From contig NZ_BKAH01000001.1 of the NCBI RefSeq assembly GCF_007992455.1, positions 186,001 through 250,000 on the forward strand: a stretch of DNA of 64,000 nucleotides, given 5' to 3'. Shown here one piece after another: positions 25,314 to 33,414 of this stretch (position 1 is the first letter of the stretch; every line of letters begins with the position of its first letter). Source of the stretch: Microbacterium saccharophilum (lineage in GTDB: Bacteria > Actinomycetota > Actinomycetes > Actinomycetales > Microbacteriaceae). Position numbers and translations under genes: made by a program. Below the pieces are notes generated by a model. The model was not told the origin of the DNA. It saw nothing but the letters and a program-made list of their open reading frames with translations, and made no database searches.

Positions 25314-25649
25314 GTGCCCGGAGCGTACCTGCTCGCGCTGCTCGTCTCGGCCGCCGGCGTCGCCGCCCTGGACGCCCGCGGCCGGCTCGTGCTGTGGCGG
25401 CGTCCCCGGCGTGCCGCGGTCGCGATCCTCATCGGGACGGCGTTCTTCCTGATCTGGGATGCCGTCGGCATCGCGACCGGCGTGTTCGTGAAGGGCGGCA
25501 GCCCGCTGCTGCTGGGGATCGACCTCGCGCCGCACCTGCCGCTGGAGGAGCCCGTCTTCCTCGCTTTCCTCTGCTACCTCGCCCTCGTCGTCCACGCCGC
25601 GGCGCTCCGCCGCCTCCACACGCGGGCCACCCGGGGGCGCCGGGCATGA
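25314..25649 (+). CDS. crtYe: Lycopene cyclase subunit CrtYe/CrtYg
   Basis: A 111-residue protein with three membrane helices and the heterodimeric lycopene-cyclase motif PLEEPVFLAFLCYLALV; FFLIWDAVGIATGVF is also typical. With the following gene it forms the two-part C50 carotenoid cyclase. GTG 25314 lies one base after the crtI stop. Whether it makes epsilon (decaprenoxanthin) or gamma (sarcinaxanthin) rings cannot be told by reading. Confidence 0.9.
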   Translation: MPGAYLLALLVSAAGVAALDARGRLVLWRRPRRAAVAILIGTAFFLIWDAVGIATGVFVKGGSPLLLGIDLAPHLPLEEPVFLAFLCYLALVVHAAALRRLHTRATRGRRA

Positions 25650-25951
25650 CCTACCTCTGGATCGTCCTGCCGTTCGTCGCGCTCACCGCGGCCGTGACCC
25701 TCGCGACCCTGCGGCGCCCGCGCTTCGCGCGGCGGATGGGCGCCTCGGGCATCGCGGCCGTGATCCTCGGCATCCTCACCGCGATCTTCGACAACGTCAT
25801 GATCGCGGCGGGGCTGTTCACGTATCCCGCCGACCGGATCAGCGGCATCCGCGTGGGACTGGCGCCCGTCGAGGACTTCGCCTACCCGCTCTGCGCGGCG
25901 TTCCTGCTGCCGGCGCTCTGGGTGCTGCTGCAGCCGCGGGAGGCCGAGTGA
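25646..25951 (+). CDS. crtYf: Lycopene cyclase subunit CrtYf/CrtYh
   Basis: A 101-residue partner cyclase subunit with three hydrophobic helices. The core AIFDNVMIAAGLFTYPADRISGIRVGLAPVEDFAYPL matches the family, with the PVEDF acidic pair near residue 75. Overlaps both neighbours by 4 bp, implying balanced synthesis of the two cyclase subunits and the elongase. Confidence 0.9.
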   Translation: MTYLWIVLPFVALTAAVTLATLRRPRFARRMGASGIAAVILGILTAIFDNVMIAAGLFTYPADRISGIRVGLAPVEDFAYPLCAAFLLPALWVLLQPREAE

Positions 25952-26823
25952 AGGCGCTGACCGCCGCCCGGGAGCTCTTCGTGTCCTCCCGCCCCGTGAG
26001 CTGGATCAACACGGCGTACCCGTTCGCGGCGGCCTCCCTGCTCACGTCCCGCGAGATCGACGCGACGTTCGTCATCGGGACGCTGTTCTTCCTCATCCCG
26101 TACAACCTCGCGATGTACGGGATCAACGACGTCTTCGACTACGAGTCCGATCTCCGCAACCCCCGCAAGGGCGGCGCGCACGGCGCCGTGCTCGATCGCC
26201 GCATGCACCCCGTGACCCTGTGGGCCGCGGGCCTGTCGTGCCTGCCGTTCGTCGTCTTCCTCGTCGTCGTGGGCTCACCGGCGAGCTGGCTGGTCCTCGC
26301 CGCGAGCCTCTTCTTCGTCGTCTTCTACAGTGCGCCGCCCCTGCGGCTGAAGGAGCGGCCGTTCGCCGACTCGATGACCAGCAGCATCCACTTCTTCTCC
26401 CCCGCCGTGTACGGGCTGGTCCTGGCCGGAGCGACGTGGACGTGGCAGCTGGGTCTCATCCTGCTGGCCTTCGCGCTGTGGGGCGTCGCCTCGCACGCGT
26501 TCGGCGCCGTCCAGGACGTCGTTGCCGACCGGGAGGCGGGCATCGCCTCGATCGCGACGGCGCGCGGCGCCGCGTGGACGTCGCGGTTCGCGCTCGTCTG
26601 CTACGCCGCGGCGGGCATCGCGATGCTCGGGACGGCCTGGCCGGGGCCGCTCGCGGCCGTCGCCGTCATCCCGTATCTGGTCGCCGTCTGGCCGTACCGC
26701 AGCATCCCGGATGCCGACTCCGCGGCGGCGACGGCAGGATGGCGCCGCTTCCTCTGGATCAATCAGCTCGCGGGCTTCCTCGTGACGCTGCTGCTGATCT
26801 GGTGGTGGACGCTCACCGCGTGA
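25948..26823 (+). CDS. crtEb: Lycopene elongase (UbiA-type prenyltransferase)
   Basis: A 291-residue UbiA-fold membrane prenyltransferase with about seven to nine helices. The first Asp motif is NDVFDYESDLRNPRKGG and the second is DVVADREAGIASI. Such enzymes add C5 units to lycopene, giving the acyclic C50 precursor that the CrtYe/Yf cyclase closes. It is the last gene of the carotenoid operon; its stop codon lies inside a terminator palindrome. Confidence 0.93.
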   Translation: MKALTAARELFVSSRPVSWINTAYPFAAASLLTSREIDATFVIGTLFFLIPYNLAMYGINDVFDYESDLRNPRKGGAHGAVLDRRMHPVTLWAAGLSCLPFVVFLVVVGSPASWLVLAASLFFVVFYSAPPLRLKERPFADSMTSSIHFFSPAVYGLVLAGATWTWQLGLILLAFALWGVASHAFGAVQDVVADREAGIASIATARGAAWTSRFALVCYAAAGIAMLGTAWPGPLAAVAVIPYLVAVWPYRSIPDADSAAATAGWRRFLWINQLAGFLVTLLLIWWWTLTA

Positions 26824-26834
26824 GCGTCCACCAC
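26802..26834. terminator. Bidirectional terminator between crtEb and the UPF0182 gene
   Basis: Arms 26802-26815 and 26821-26834 (GTGGTGGACGCTCA and its complement) are perfect 14-mers with a 5-nt loop. The hairpin includes the crtEb stop codon and serves two convergent genes. Confidence 0.75.
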
Positions 26835-26850
26835 CCTCGGATCAGGCGGG

Positions 26851-29745
26851 TCACTCCTCGAGGGCGAGGAGCTTCTCGAGCGCGGCCGTCAGGCGGGCGT
26901 CCGCCTCGCCGTACGCGGCCCAGTCGCCGTCCTGCAGCGCGGCCGCGCGGTCGAGGAGGGCCTGGCGGGCCTCGTCCAGCGCCGCCTGCATCTCATCCAC
27001 CGGGATGCCGGGGTCGGCCGGATCGTCGGGTGTCGGCGTCTCGGACGGGTCGGGGCTCGGGGTGACCTCCCCGTCGCCGGCGCTCGCGCCGGAATCGCCG
27101 CCGAAGAGCTCGTCGAGCGCTTCCTGCAGGGTGTCCTCGAAGGCGACCTCGTCGCCGAACGCGACGAGGATCTTCCGCAGCGTCGGCAGCTGCGTGCCGC
27201 TGGAGGCCTGCACGAACACGGGCTGGACGTACAGCAGGCCACCGCCGACCGGGAGGGTCAGGAGGTTGCCGTTGAGCACCTCGGACTGGCCCTGCTTGAG
27301 CAGGTTCAGCTGCGAGGAGATCGTGTCGTCGGAGTTGAACGTGTTCTGCACCTGGCCGGGGCCGGGAACGCTCACGTCGGCGCTGATCTCCAGCATCCGG
27401 AGCTTCCCGTAGCCCTCCGCCTTCTTGCCGTCGGCGTTGCCGGCGTTCGAGTCGACGGCGAGGTAGCCCATCAGGACGTTCCGCGCGTTGTCGCCCACCG
27501 AGGCGGGGATGAACGAGGTGAACATGGAGAAGCTCGGGGCGTCCTGGCCCGGCATCTGCATCGTCAGGTAGTACGGCGGCTGCAGCACCGTGGTCTTGGA
27601 CACCGGGTCATCGGGCGTCTTCCAGGCGTTGTCCCGGGCGTAGAAGGAGGCCGCGTCGTCGACGTGGTAGGTGCCGAGCATGGCGCGCTGCACCTTGAAG
27701 AGGTCGGTCGGGTACCGCACGTGGCTCATGAGGTCGCCGGACATCTCCGAGATCGGCTCGACCGTGTTGGGGTAGATGTTCTGCCACGCCTGCAGCAGCG
27801 GGTCTTCCTCGTCCCACGCGTAGAGGGTCACCGATCCGTCATAGGCGTCGACGGTGGCCTTCACGGAGTTGCGGATGTAGTTGACGTCGTCGAGGGCCAC
27901 GCGGGGCGCCGTGTTCGTCGTGTCGCTGATCGCGTCCCGGAGGCTCACGATCGAGGAGTACGGGTAGTTGGCGCTGAGCGTATAGCCGTCGACGATCCAG
28001 ACGATCCGGCCGTCCACGACGGACGGGTACGGGTCGTTGTCGAGCTCGAGGTACGGCGCCGCCTTCTTCACGCGCGTCACGGGGTCGCGGTCGTAGAGGA
28101 TCTGCGACTCGTCGTTGATGGCGTCTGAGAACAGGATGTCGGTGGACTGGAACTTCATCGAGTAGATGAGGCGGTTCAGGACGCTCCCCACCTCGGGGCC
28201 GCCGTCTCCGGAGAAGGTCGTCTTCGTCTGCGCGGCGCCGTCCGAGCCGCGCGGGTAATCCAGCTCGATGTCGTCGGTGCCGTCCGGCGCGCCCACGATC
28301 GAGTACAGCGGCGAGGTCTCGCCGAAGTACACGCGGGGCTCGTACTTCTCGCCGTCGGTGAGCTCACCGGCGGTCGGGATGCCGCGCTCGAGGAACTGCG
28401 GGTTGCCGTCGGCCGTGCGCGCGTTGCCCTTGGCCGCGACCATGCCGTAGCCGTGGGTGTACACGAGGGTCGTGTTGTACCAGGACGCGGCCTGGCCGAG
28501 CTGCGTCATGTCCAGCTCGCGCACCGACACGACGGCATCCTGCGACGTCCCGTCGATCTCGTAGCGGTCGACGTCCATGGGGTCGGTGAACTGGTAGTAG
28601 CCGCGGTACTGCTCGAGCTGCCGGATCGTCGGGCTGATGATCGCCGGATCCATGATGCGGATGGACGCCGTCGTCTCGGCGTCCGCGCGCAGCTGGCCGG
28701 GGGCGGCGTCGGTGACGGCCTGGAAGTCGCTCTTCTCGAGCCCGTCGATGCCGTACGCGAGCTTCGTGGCGTCGATGTTGCGCTGGTAGTACTGGCTCTC
28801 CAGGTTCTGCTGGTTCGGCCGCACCTGGATGTTGAAGAGCACCCACGGGTAGGCGACGCCGACGACGAGGGAGGAGACGATGAGGAGGCCCGTCGCGATG
28901 AGCGGGAACCGCCACCGGCCGATGAGGGCGGTGACGAAGAAGAGCAGCGCCACGATCGCGGCGGCGATCGCGAGGATCGTCTGGCCGGGGATGATCGCGT
29001 TGACCTCGACGTAGGCGGCACCGGTGATCCGGTCGCCCTCGGAGAGCAGCGTCTTGTAGCGGTCGAGCCACAGGCTCGCGGCCTGCACGAGGAGGTAGAC
29101 GCCGGCGATGATCGCGAGCTGGATGCGCGCGGCCTTGGAGATGCGCAGCTCCCGCTGGCCGATGCGGACGGAGCCGTAGAGGTACGCGACGAGGGCCGTC
29201 ACGACGAGGCAGACCAGCAGGACGGCGGACGCGAAGCCGAGGACCGCACTGTAGGCCGGCAGCTGGAAGAGGTAGAACCCGGTGTCCAGCCCGAACTCCG
29301 GGTCGGCGTCGCCGGTCGTGACGCCGTTGCGCCACAGCCAGATGGTCTCCCACTGGGCGGAGGCGGCGAACCCGGCGAAGAAGCCGAAGAACACCGGGAT
29401 GCCCCACATCGCGAGCCGGCGGAGCGGTTCGACGACCTCCTGGTAGTGGTCCAGCTGCGAGCTCAGCCGCGCGTAGACGGGGCGGAGGCGGTACGCGAGC
29501 TGGATCGCGGCGAACACCGGGAGGGCCATCGCGACGAAGCCGACGAGGAACATCACGATCCGGGCGGTCCACTGCGTCACGAGCACGCCGTCGAAGCCGA
29601 GCTGGCGGTACCACAGCCAGTCGGCGAAGAGGCTCGCGAAGACGAAGAAGGCCACCACGAGCGCGGCGATCACGACGAGCGTGATCGTCACTGCACGGCG
29701 GAACGGACTCGGTGTGGCCTGGGTCGGCGCAGAGGTCGTGGTCAC
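26851..29745 (-). CDS. UPF0182 family large membrane protein
   Basis: A 964-residue protein. Seven hydrophobic helices occupy about residues 15-320 (first AVTITLVVIAALVVAFFVFA), followed by a large extracytoplasmic domain with NIQVRPNQQNLESQYYQRNI and LVYTHGYGMVAAKGN, both typical of UPF0182. The tail is Pro/Asp-rich and ends in a short coiled helix (residues about 925-960). The M. tuberculosis relative is Rv3193c. GTG 29745 is preceded by TAGGAT with a 6-nt gap. Function unknown; it is next to YlbL as in mycobacteria. Confidence 0.93.
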   Translation of the reverse strand: MTTTSAPTQATPSPFRRAVTITLVVIAALVVAFFVFASLFADWLWYRQLGFDGVLVTQWTARIVMFLVGFVAMALPVFAAIQLAYRLRPVYARLSSQLDHYQEVVEPLRRLAMWGIPVFFGFFAGFAASAQWETIWLWRNGVTTGDADPEFGLDTGFYLFQLPAYSAVLGFASAVLLVCLVVTALVAYLYGSVRIGQRELRISKAARIQLAIIAGVYLLVQAASLWLDRYKTLLSEGDRITGAAYVEVNAIIPGQTILAIAAAIVALLFFVTALIGRWRFPLIATGLLIVSSLVVGVAYPWVLFNIQVRPNQQNLESQYYQRNIDATKLAYGIDGLEKSDFQAVTDAAPGQLRADAETTASIRIMDPAIISPTIRQLEQYRGYYQFTDPMDVDRYEIDGTSQDAVVSVRELDMTQLGQAASWYNTTLVYTHGYGMVAAKGNARTADGNPQFLERGIPTAGELTDGEKYEPRVYFGETSPLYSIVGAPDGTDDIELDYPRGSDGAAQTKTTFSGDGGPEVGSVLNRLIYSMKFQSTDILFSDAINDESQILYDRDPVTRVKKAAPYLELDNDPYPSVVDGRIVWIVDGYTLSANYPYSSIVSLRDAISDTTNTAPRVALDDVNYIRNSVKATVDAYDGSVTLYAWDEEDPLLQAWQNIYPNTVEPISEMSGDLMSHVRYPTDLFKVQRAMLGTYHVDDAASFYARDNAWKTPDDPVSKTTVLQPPYYLTMQMPGQDAPSFSMFTSFIPASVGDNARNVLMGYLAVDSNAGNADGKKAEGYGKLRMLEISADVSVPGPGQVQNTFNSDDTISSQLNLLKQGQSEVLNGNLLTLPVGGGLLYVQPVFVQASSGTQLPTLRKILVAFGDEVAFEDTLQEALDELFGGDSGASAGDGEVTPSPDPSETPTPDDPADPGIPVDEMQAALDEARQALLDRAAALQDGDWAAYGEADARLTAALEKLLALEE

Positions 29746-29751
29746 CCGTCC

Positions 29752-29757
29752 ATCCTA
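29752..29757 (-). promoter_or_regulatory. -10 box of the leaderless UPF0182 gene
   Basis: TAGGAT on the minus strand is followed by GGACGG and GTG 29745. Confidence 0.6.
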
Positions 29758-29796
29758 GGCGGGGGCCGGAGGGCGGGCGCCGCACCCGGCGAACGC

Positions 29797-30921
29797 TCAG
29801 CCGGCGTCGCAGGTGGGCAGGTCCGCCAGGTCGCCGTCGCTCCGGATGGCCGCCAGCACGTCCTGCGCGTCGTCGAGCGTCGCGACCGCGAAGACCTGCA
29901 GATCGGCCGGGACGTGCCCCGCGACCTCGTCGCAGTTGTCCGCGGGCGCGAGGAACCACTCGGCCCCGGCGTCCCGGGCGCCGTAGAGCTTCTGGCGGAT
30001 GCCGCCGATGGGGCCGACCGTGCCTGCGGCGTCGATCGTGCCGGTCCCGGCGACGTCCGCGCCGCCGTTGAGCTCGCCGGGGGTGAGCGTGTCGATGATC
30101 CCGAGCGCGAACATCATCCCGGCGCTCGGCCCGCCGACGTTGTTGAGCTGGATCGTGACGTCGATCGGGAAGTCGTAGTCGTGCAGCGTGCTCACGCCGA
30201 TCAGCCATGTCGACTCCCCCTCGATCTCGCCCTCGCGCGGCGTGATCGATTCGGTCAGCTCCTCGCCGTCCCGTTCGACGGTGAGCTCGACGGGGGCGCC
30301 GTCGCCGGCGTTGATGATCTTCCGGAGCGTCTCGGTGTCGGTGAGGGGTGTGCCCTCGGCCGCGCGGATGATGTCGTCCGGCTGGAGGATGCCCTGCGCC
30401 GCGGAGTCGTCCGTGAGGGAATGCACCCGCACCATCGGGTGGACGTCGTAGCCGAGCTCGACGAGCGCCGCGGCGGTCGCCTCCTTCTGCGAGTCGACCA
30501 TCTGCACGGCGCTCTGCTCGTTGCGCTGCTCGGTGGACTGGCCCTCCGGGAACACCTCGTCCAGCGGCAGCACTGCCCGCGAGGAGTCGAACCAGGCGAC
30601 GGCCAGTTCGAACCAGGACGGCGTGCGCTCGCGGTTGCCGACGACCTGCACGGTCAGCAGGTCCAGGGATCCCGCGGTCGGGAAGGTCTTCGCCCCGTCG
30701 ACGGAGATGAGCGGCACGTCGGCGCCGTCGGAGCCGGTGGCGGTGCCCAGCGTGTTGAAGACCGGGCCGGGTCGCTGGATGACGTACGTCGTCGGCAGGA
30801 CCGTGAGGGCGAGGAGCGCGATCAGCGCGACGGTGAGCGCCCAGATCCCCGTGGTCACCGTGCGCGACATCCGACGGCGCGGCGCGGGGGTGATCGTCAC
30901 GTTCTCGTCGAACAGTGCCAC
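29797..30921 (-). CDS. YlbL-type PDZ-Lon (S16) membrane protease
   Basis: A 374-residue protein with one N-terminal helix (about residues 22-44), a PDZ domain (about 145-225) and a Lon-type proteolytic domain. The Ser-Lys dyad is visible as GGPSAGMMFALG and GGIRQKLYGARDAG. Bacillus YlbL acts in envelope or DNA-damage-checkpoint proteolysis; the actinobacterial role (Rv3194c-like) is not settled. GTG 30921 has AGGAAGG 8 nt upstream. Divergent from the DUF2342 gene. Confidence 0.92.
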   Translation of the reverse strand: MALFDENVTITPAPRRRMSRTVTTGIWALTVALIALLALTVLPTTYVIQRPGPVFNTLGTATGSDGADVPLISVDGAKTFPTAGSLDLLTVQVVGNRERTPSWFELAVAWFDSSRAVLPLDEVFPEGQSTEQRNEQSAVQMVDSQKEATAAALVELGYDVHPMVRVHSLTDDSAAQGILQPDDIIRAAEGTPLTDTETLRKIINAGDGAPVELTVERDGEELTESITPREGEIEGESTWLIGVSTLHDYDFPIDVTIQLNNVGGPSAGMMFALGIIDTLTPGELNGGADVAGTGTIDAAGTVGPIGGIRQKLYGARDAGAEWFLAPADNCDEVAGHVPADLQVFAVATLDDAQDVLAAIRSDGDLADLPTCDAG

Positions 30922-31048
30922 GGGTGACCTTCCTGAGCCGGTCGTTCGCGGCCGGCGTAAGCGCGAGGTCCCCGTGCGCGGACTGCGCGGCGAAGACCCC
31001 GACTAGCGTAGAGCGAGACGCCTGCTCCCTGCTGAAAGGCCCCTGCAC

Positions 31049-32458
31049 ATGGCTGAGGACGACCGCTCCCCCGAAGACGAATTCCAGGAGCTGCTGCGCA
31101 ACCTCCTGGGAGGTCAGGGCGGCCTCGACCCCGAGGCTCTGCAGCGCCTCTCCGGCCTCGGCGTCGACCCGGCGATGCTGCAGCAGATGATGCGGCAGAT
31201 GCAGGGCGTCTTCGCCTCCGGCGCGGACGGCATCGATTGGAACGCGGCGAAGACGCAGGCGCTGCACCTCGCCAACAAGGACGGCCTCAGCATCTCCGCC
31301 GGCGACCGCCAGGACTTCGACCATGCGTTCTCGCTCGCGACGCTGTGGCTGAGCGAGGCGACGTCGATCTCCGACCTCGCCGCCCCGGCGCGCGCGCTCA
31401 CCCGCGGACAGTGGGTGGAGGCGACGCTGCCGGTGTGGCAGGAGCTCGCCGAGCCCGTCGCGAACTCCATCGCCGATGCCATGACGGCGGCCATCGACGC
31501 GCAGACGCCCGAGGAGATGAAGGGGATCGTCGCGGGCGCCGGACGCCTCATGCGCACCGTCGGCGGGTCGCTGTTCGCGGCGCAGCTCGGCGCCGTCATC
31601 GGCCGCCTCTCGCTCGAGGTGGTCTCCGGCGGCGACGTCGGCATCCCCGTCATGCCGGACGGCGACGCGGCCATCCTGCCGCAGAACTTCGCGGACTTCG
31701 GCCGCGACCTGGAGATCGACGAGGAGCAGCTCGCCCTGTACCTCGCGACCCGTGAGCTCGCGCACGCCCGGCTGTTCCGGCACGCACGCTGGCTGCGGCT
31801 GCACGTGATCTCGCAGGTGACCGACTTCGCCCGCGGCATCCACGTCGACATGGACGCGCTCGAGGAGCTCGCGTCGCGTTTCGACCCGTCGGCGCCGGAG
31901 GAGCTGAAGGCGGCGCTGGAGAGCGGCGCCCTGCTGCCGCAGCGCTCCGAGTCCCAGACGACGGCCCTCACGCGGCTGGAGAACCTCCTCGCCACGATCG
32001 AGGGCTGGGTCGACGTCGTCACGGCCGACGCGACGCAGCGCCTGCCCGCCGCGGACCGGATCGCCGAGGCGGTGCGCCGCCGGCGGGCCGTGGGCGGACC
32101 GGCCGAGCAGGCGATGGGTTCCCTCGTCGGCCTCGAGCTGCGACCGCGCCGCCTCCGCGAGGCGGCGGCCATGTGGCGTGCGGTGACGGATGCCGTCGGC
32201 ACCGAGGCGCGCGACAGCCTGTGGGACTACCCCGACCTCATGCCGACCGCGGAGGACATCGACGACCCGGCCGGACTCGTCGCGCGGCTGCAGGCCCGCG
32301 CCCGCGGCGAGGAGCCCGCGCGCGATGCGTTCGACGACGCGCTGGACGCGCTGCTGGACGAGGCGGCCGCGGGACGGGATGCCGAGACGTCCGCGGACGA
32401 CGGCGCGGACGACGGGGACCCCGGAGACGACGCTCCCCAGGACCCGCGACCGGTCTGA
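31049..32458 (+). CDS. DUF2342 zincin-like protein
   Basis: A 469-residue protein with the actinobacterial DUF2342 fold, called a putative zinc-dependent metalloprotease or F420-associated protein. The metal-site-like helix is YLATRELAHARLFRHARWL, which has E..H rather than the classic HExxH, as in relatives. The N terminus is Met/Gln-rich (MLQQMMRQM), and the C-terminal 60 residues are acidic and disordered. GAAAGG lies 10 nt before the ATG. Relative Rv3195 has the same neighbours. Catalytic activity is unproven. Confidence 0.88.
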   Translation: MAEDDRSPEDEFQELLRNLLGGQGGLDPEALQRLSGLGVDPAMLQQMMRQMQGVFASGADGIDWNAAKTQALHLANKDGLSISAGDRQDFDHAFSLATLWLSEATSISDLAAPARALTRGQWVEATLPVWQELAEPVANSIADAMTAAIDAQTPEEMKGIVAGAGRLMRTVGGSLFAAQLGAVIGRLSLEVVSGGDVGIPVMPDGDAAILPQNFADFGRDLEIDEEQLALYLATRELAHARLFRHARWLRLHVISQVTDFARGIHVDMDALEELASRFDPSAPEELKAALESGALLPQRSESQTTALTRLENLLATIEGWVDVVTADATQRLPAADRIAEAVRRRRAVGGPAEQAMGSLVGLELRPRRLREAAAMWRAVTDAVGTEARDSLWDYPDLMPTAEDIDDPAGLVARLQARARGEEPARDAFDDALDALLDEAAAGRDAETSADDGADDGDPGDDAPQDPRPV

Positions 32459-32565
32459 CGCGGCGGGGCTGCGGCGCCTCCTCCCCAGCGAGGTGCCGGC
32501 TGCGCCGTGGGCGTCGGCTGTGGAGCATCCGCACCCGGGAGGATCATCGGGCGCACAATCGGCAG

Positions 32566-33414
32566 ATGCTGCGCCTCGCCCCCTCCCATCCGCCGCTGTG
32601 GCGGAGCCCGTCCAGCATCCAGCTCGGTCCGGAGTCCGTCGCCCGCGTCGACGATGTCGCGCCGTGGCAGGAGCGCCTGCTCGACGCGCTCGTGGACGGC
32701 ATCCCGGATGCCATGCTGCTGCCCCTCGCGGCGAGCTTCGGCGCCGCGCCGGGCGAGGCGGATGCGTTCCTCCGGCGCATCGGCGGCGCCCTCGGACGGG
32801 TCCCCGCGACGGCTCCGCGCGTGCGCGTCGAGGTGCCCGAGGCGTTCGGGCGCGACGAGACGGAGATCCTGCTGGCAGGGCTCCGCGGCGGCGGCCTCGA
32901 CGTCACAGGCTGCACGGCGTGGCCCGTCGAGGACGGCGGCCCGCGCCTCCCGGTCGTGGCGGTCGCCTTCCGGCTGCTCGATCCGCTGCGCGCCGCACGG
33001 CTCGTCTCCCGGGATGCGCCGCACATCCCGGTCGAGCTGGCCGGGGACCGGGTCAGGGTCGGGCCGCTCGTGATCCCGGGTGTCACGGCGTGCCTCGCGT
33101 GCCTGCACGCGCACCGCCGCGACGGCGACCCGACCTGGCCGCTCGTGGCCGCTCAGCTGCTCGCGCGGGGGCCGGTGCCGACCGAGCCCGCGCTGCTCCT
33201 GGAGGCCGCGCTGCTGGCCGCCCGGCTCGTCGGCGGCGGCGTCCCGGGGGCGTCTGTCACCCTCAGCGGCGGGAGCGTGCGGCGGAGCTGGCACGCCCAT
33301 CGACCGCACGCAGCGTGCCTGTGCCGATCTCCCGCAGGAAGCGGGACGGCTGACGCTCCCGATGCCCGCCCGTGCGCGCCCACGACAGCGTCAGCGTTCG
33401 CGCGGCCCGCGTGA
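32566..33414 (+). CDS. Cys-rich ThiF/cyclodehydratase-like protein
   Basis: A 282-residue protein resembling the actinobacterial family annotated as TOMM leader-binding or cyclodehydratase-like, usually beside DUF2342 and UvrD2. Possible zinc ligands are Cys176 and Cys179 (ACLACLH) and Cys251 and Cys253 (CLC). There is no YcaO partner nearby, so azole synthesis is unlikely. ATG 32566 follows CACAAT with a 6-nt gap. The last 152 bp overlap the convergent UvrD2-like gene, and the Cys251/253 pair falls inside that overlap. Confidence 0.7.
   Translation: MLRLAPSHPPLWRSPSSIQLGPESVARVDDVAPWQERLLDALVDGIPDAMLLPLAASFGAAPGEADAFLRRIGGALGRVPATAPRVRVEVPEAFGRDETEILLAGLRGGGLDVTGCTAWPVEDGGPRLPVVAVAFRLLDPLRAARLVSRDAPHIPVELAGDRVRVGPLVIPGVTACLACLHAHRRDGDPTWPLVAAQLLARGPVPTEPALLLEAALLAARLVGGGVPGASVTLSGGSVRRSWHAHRPHAACLCRSPAGSGTADAPDARPCAPTTASAFARPA

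Noticed and set aside
32566-33414. Azole (TOMM) peptide biosynthesis cluster
   Set aside because: No YcaO, dehydrogenase or precursor peptide gene nearby; the neighbours match a housekeeping actinobacterial block.
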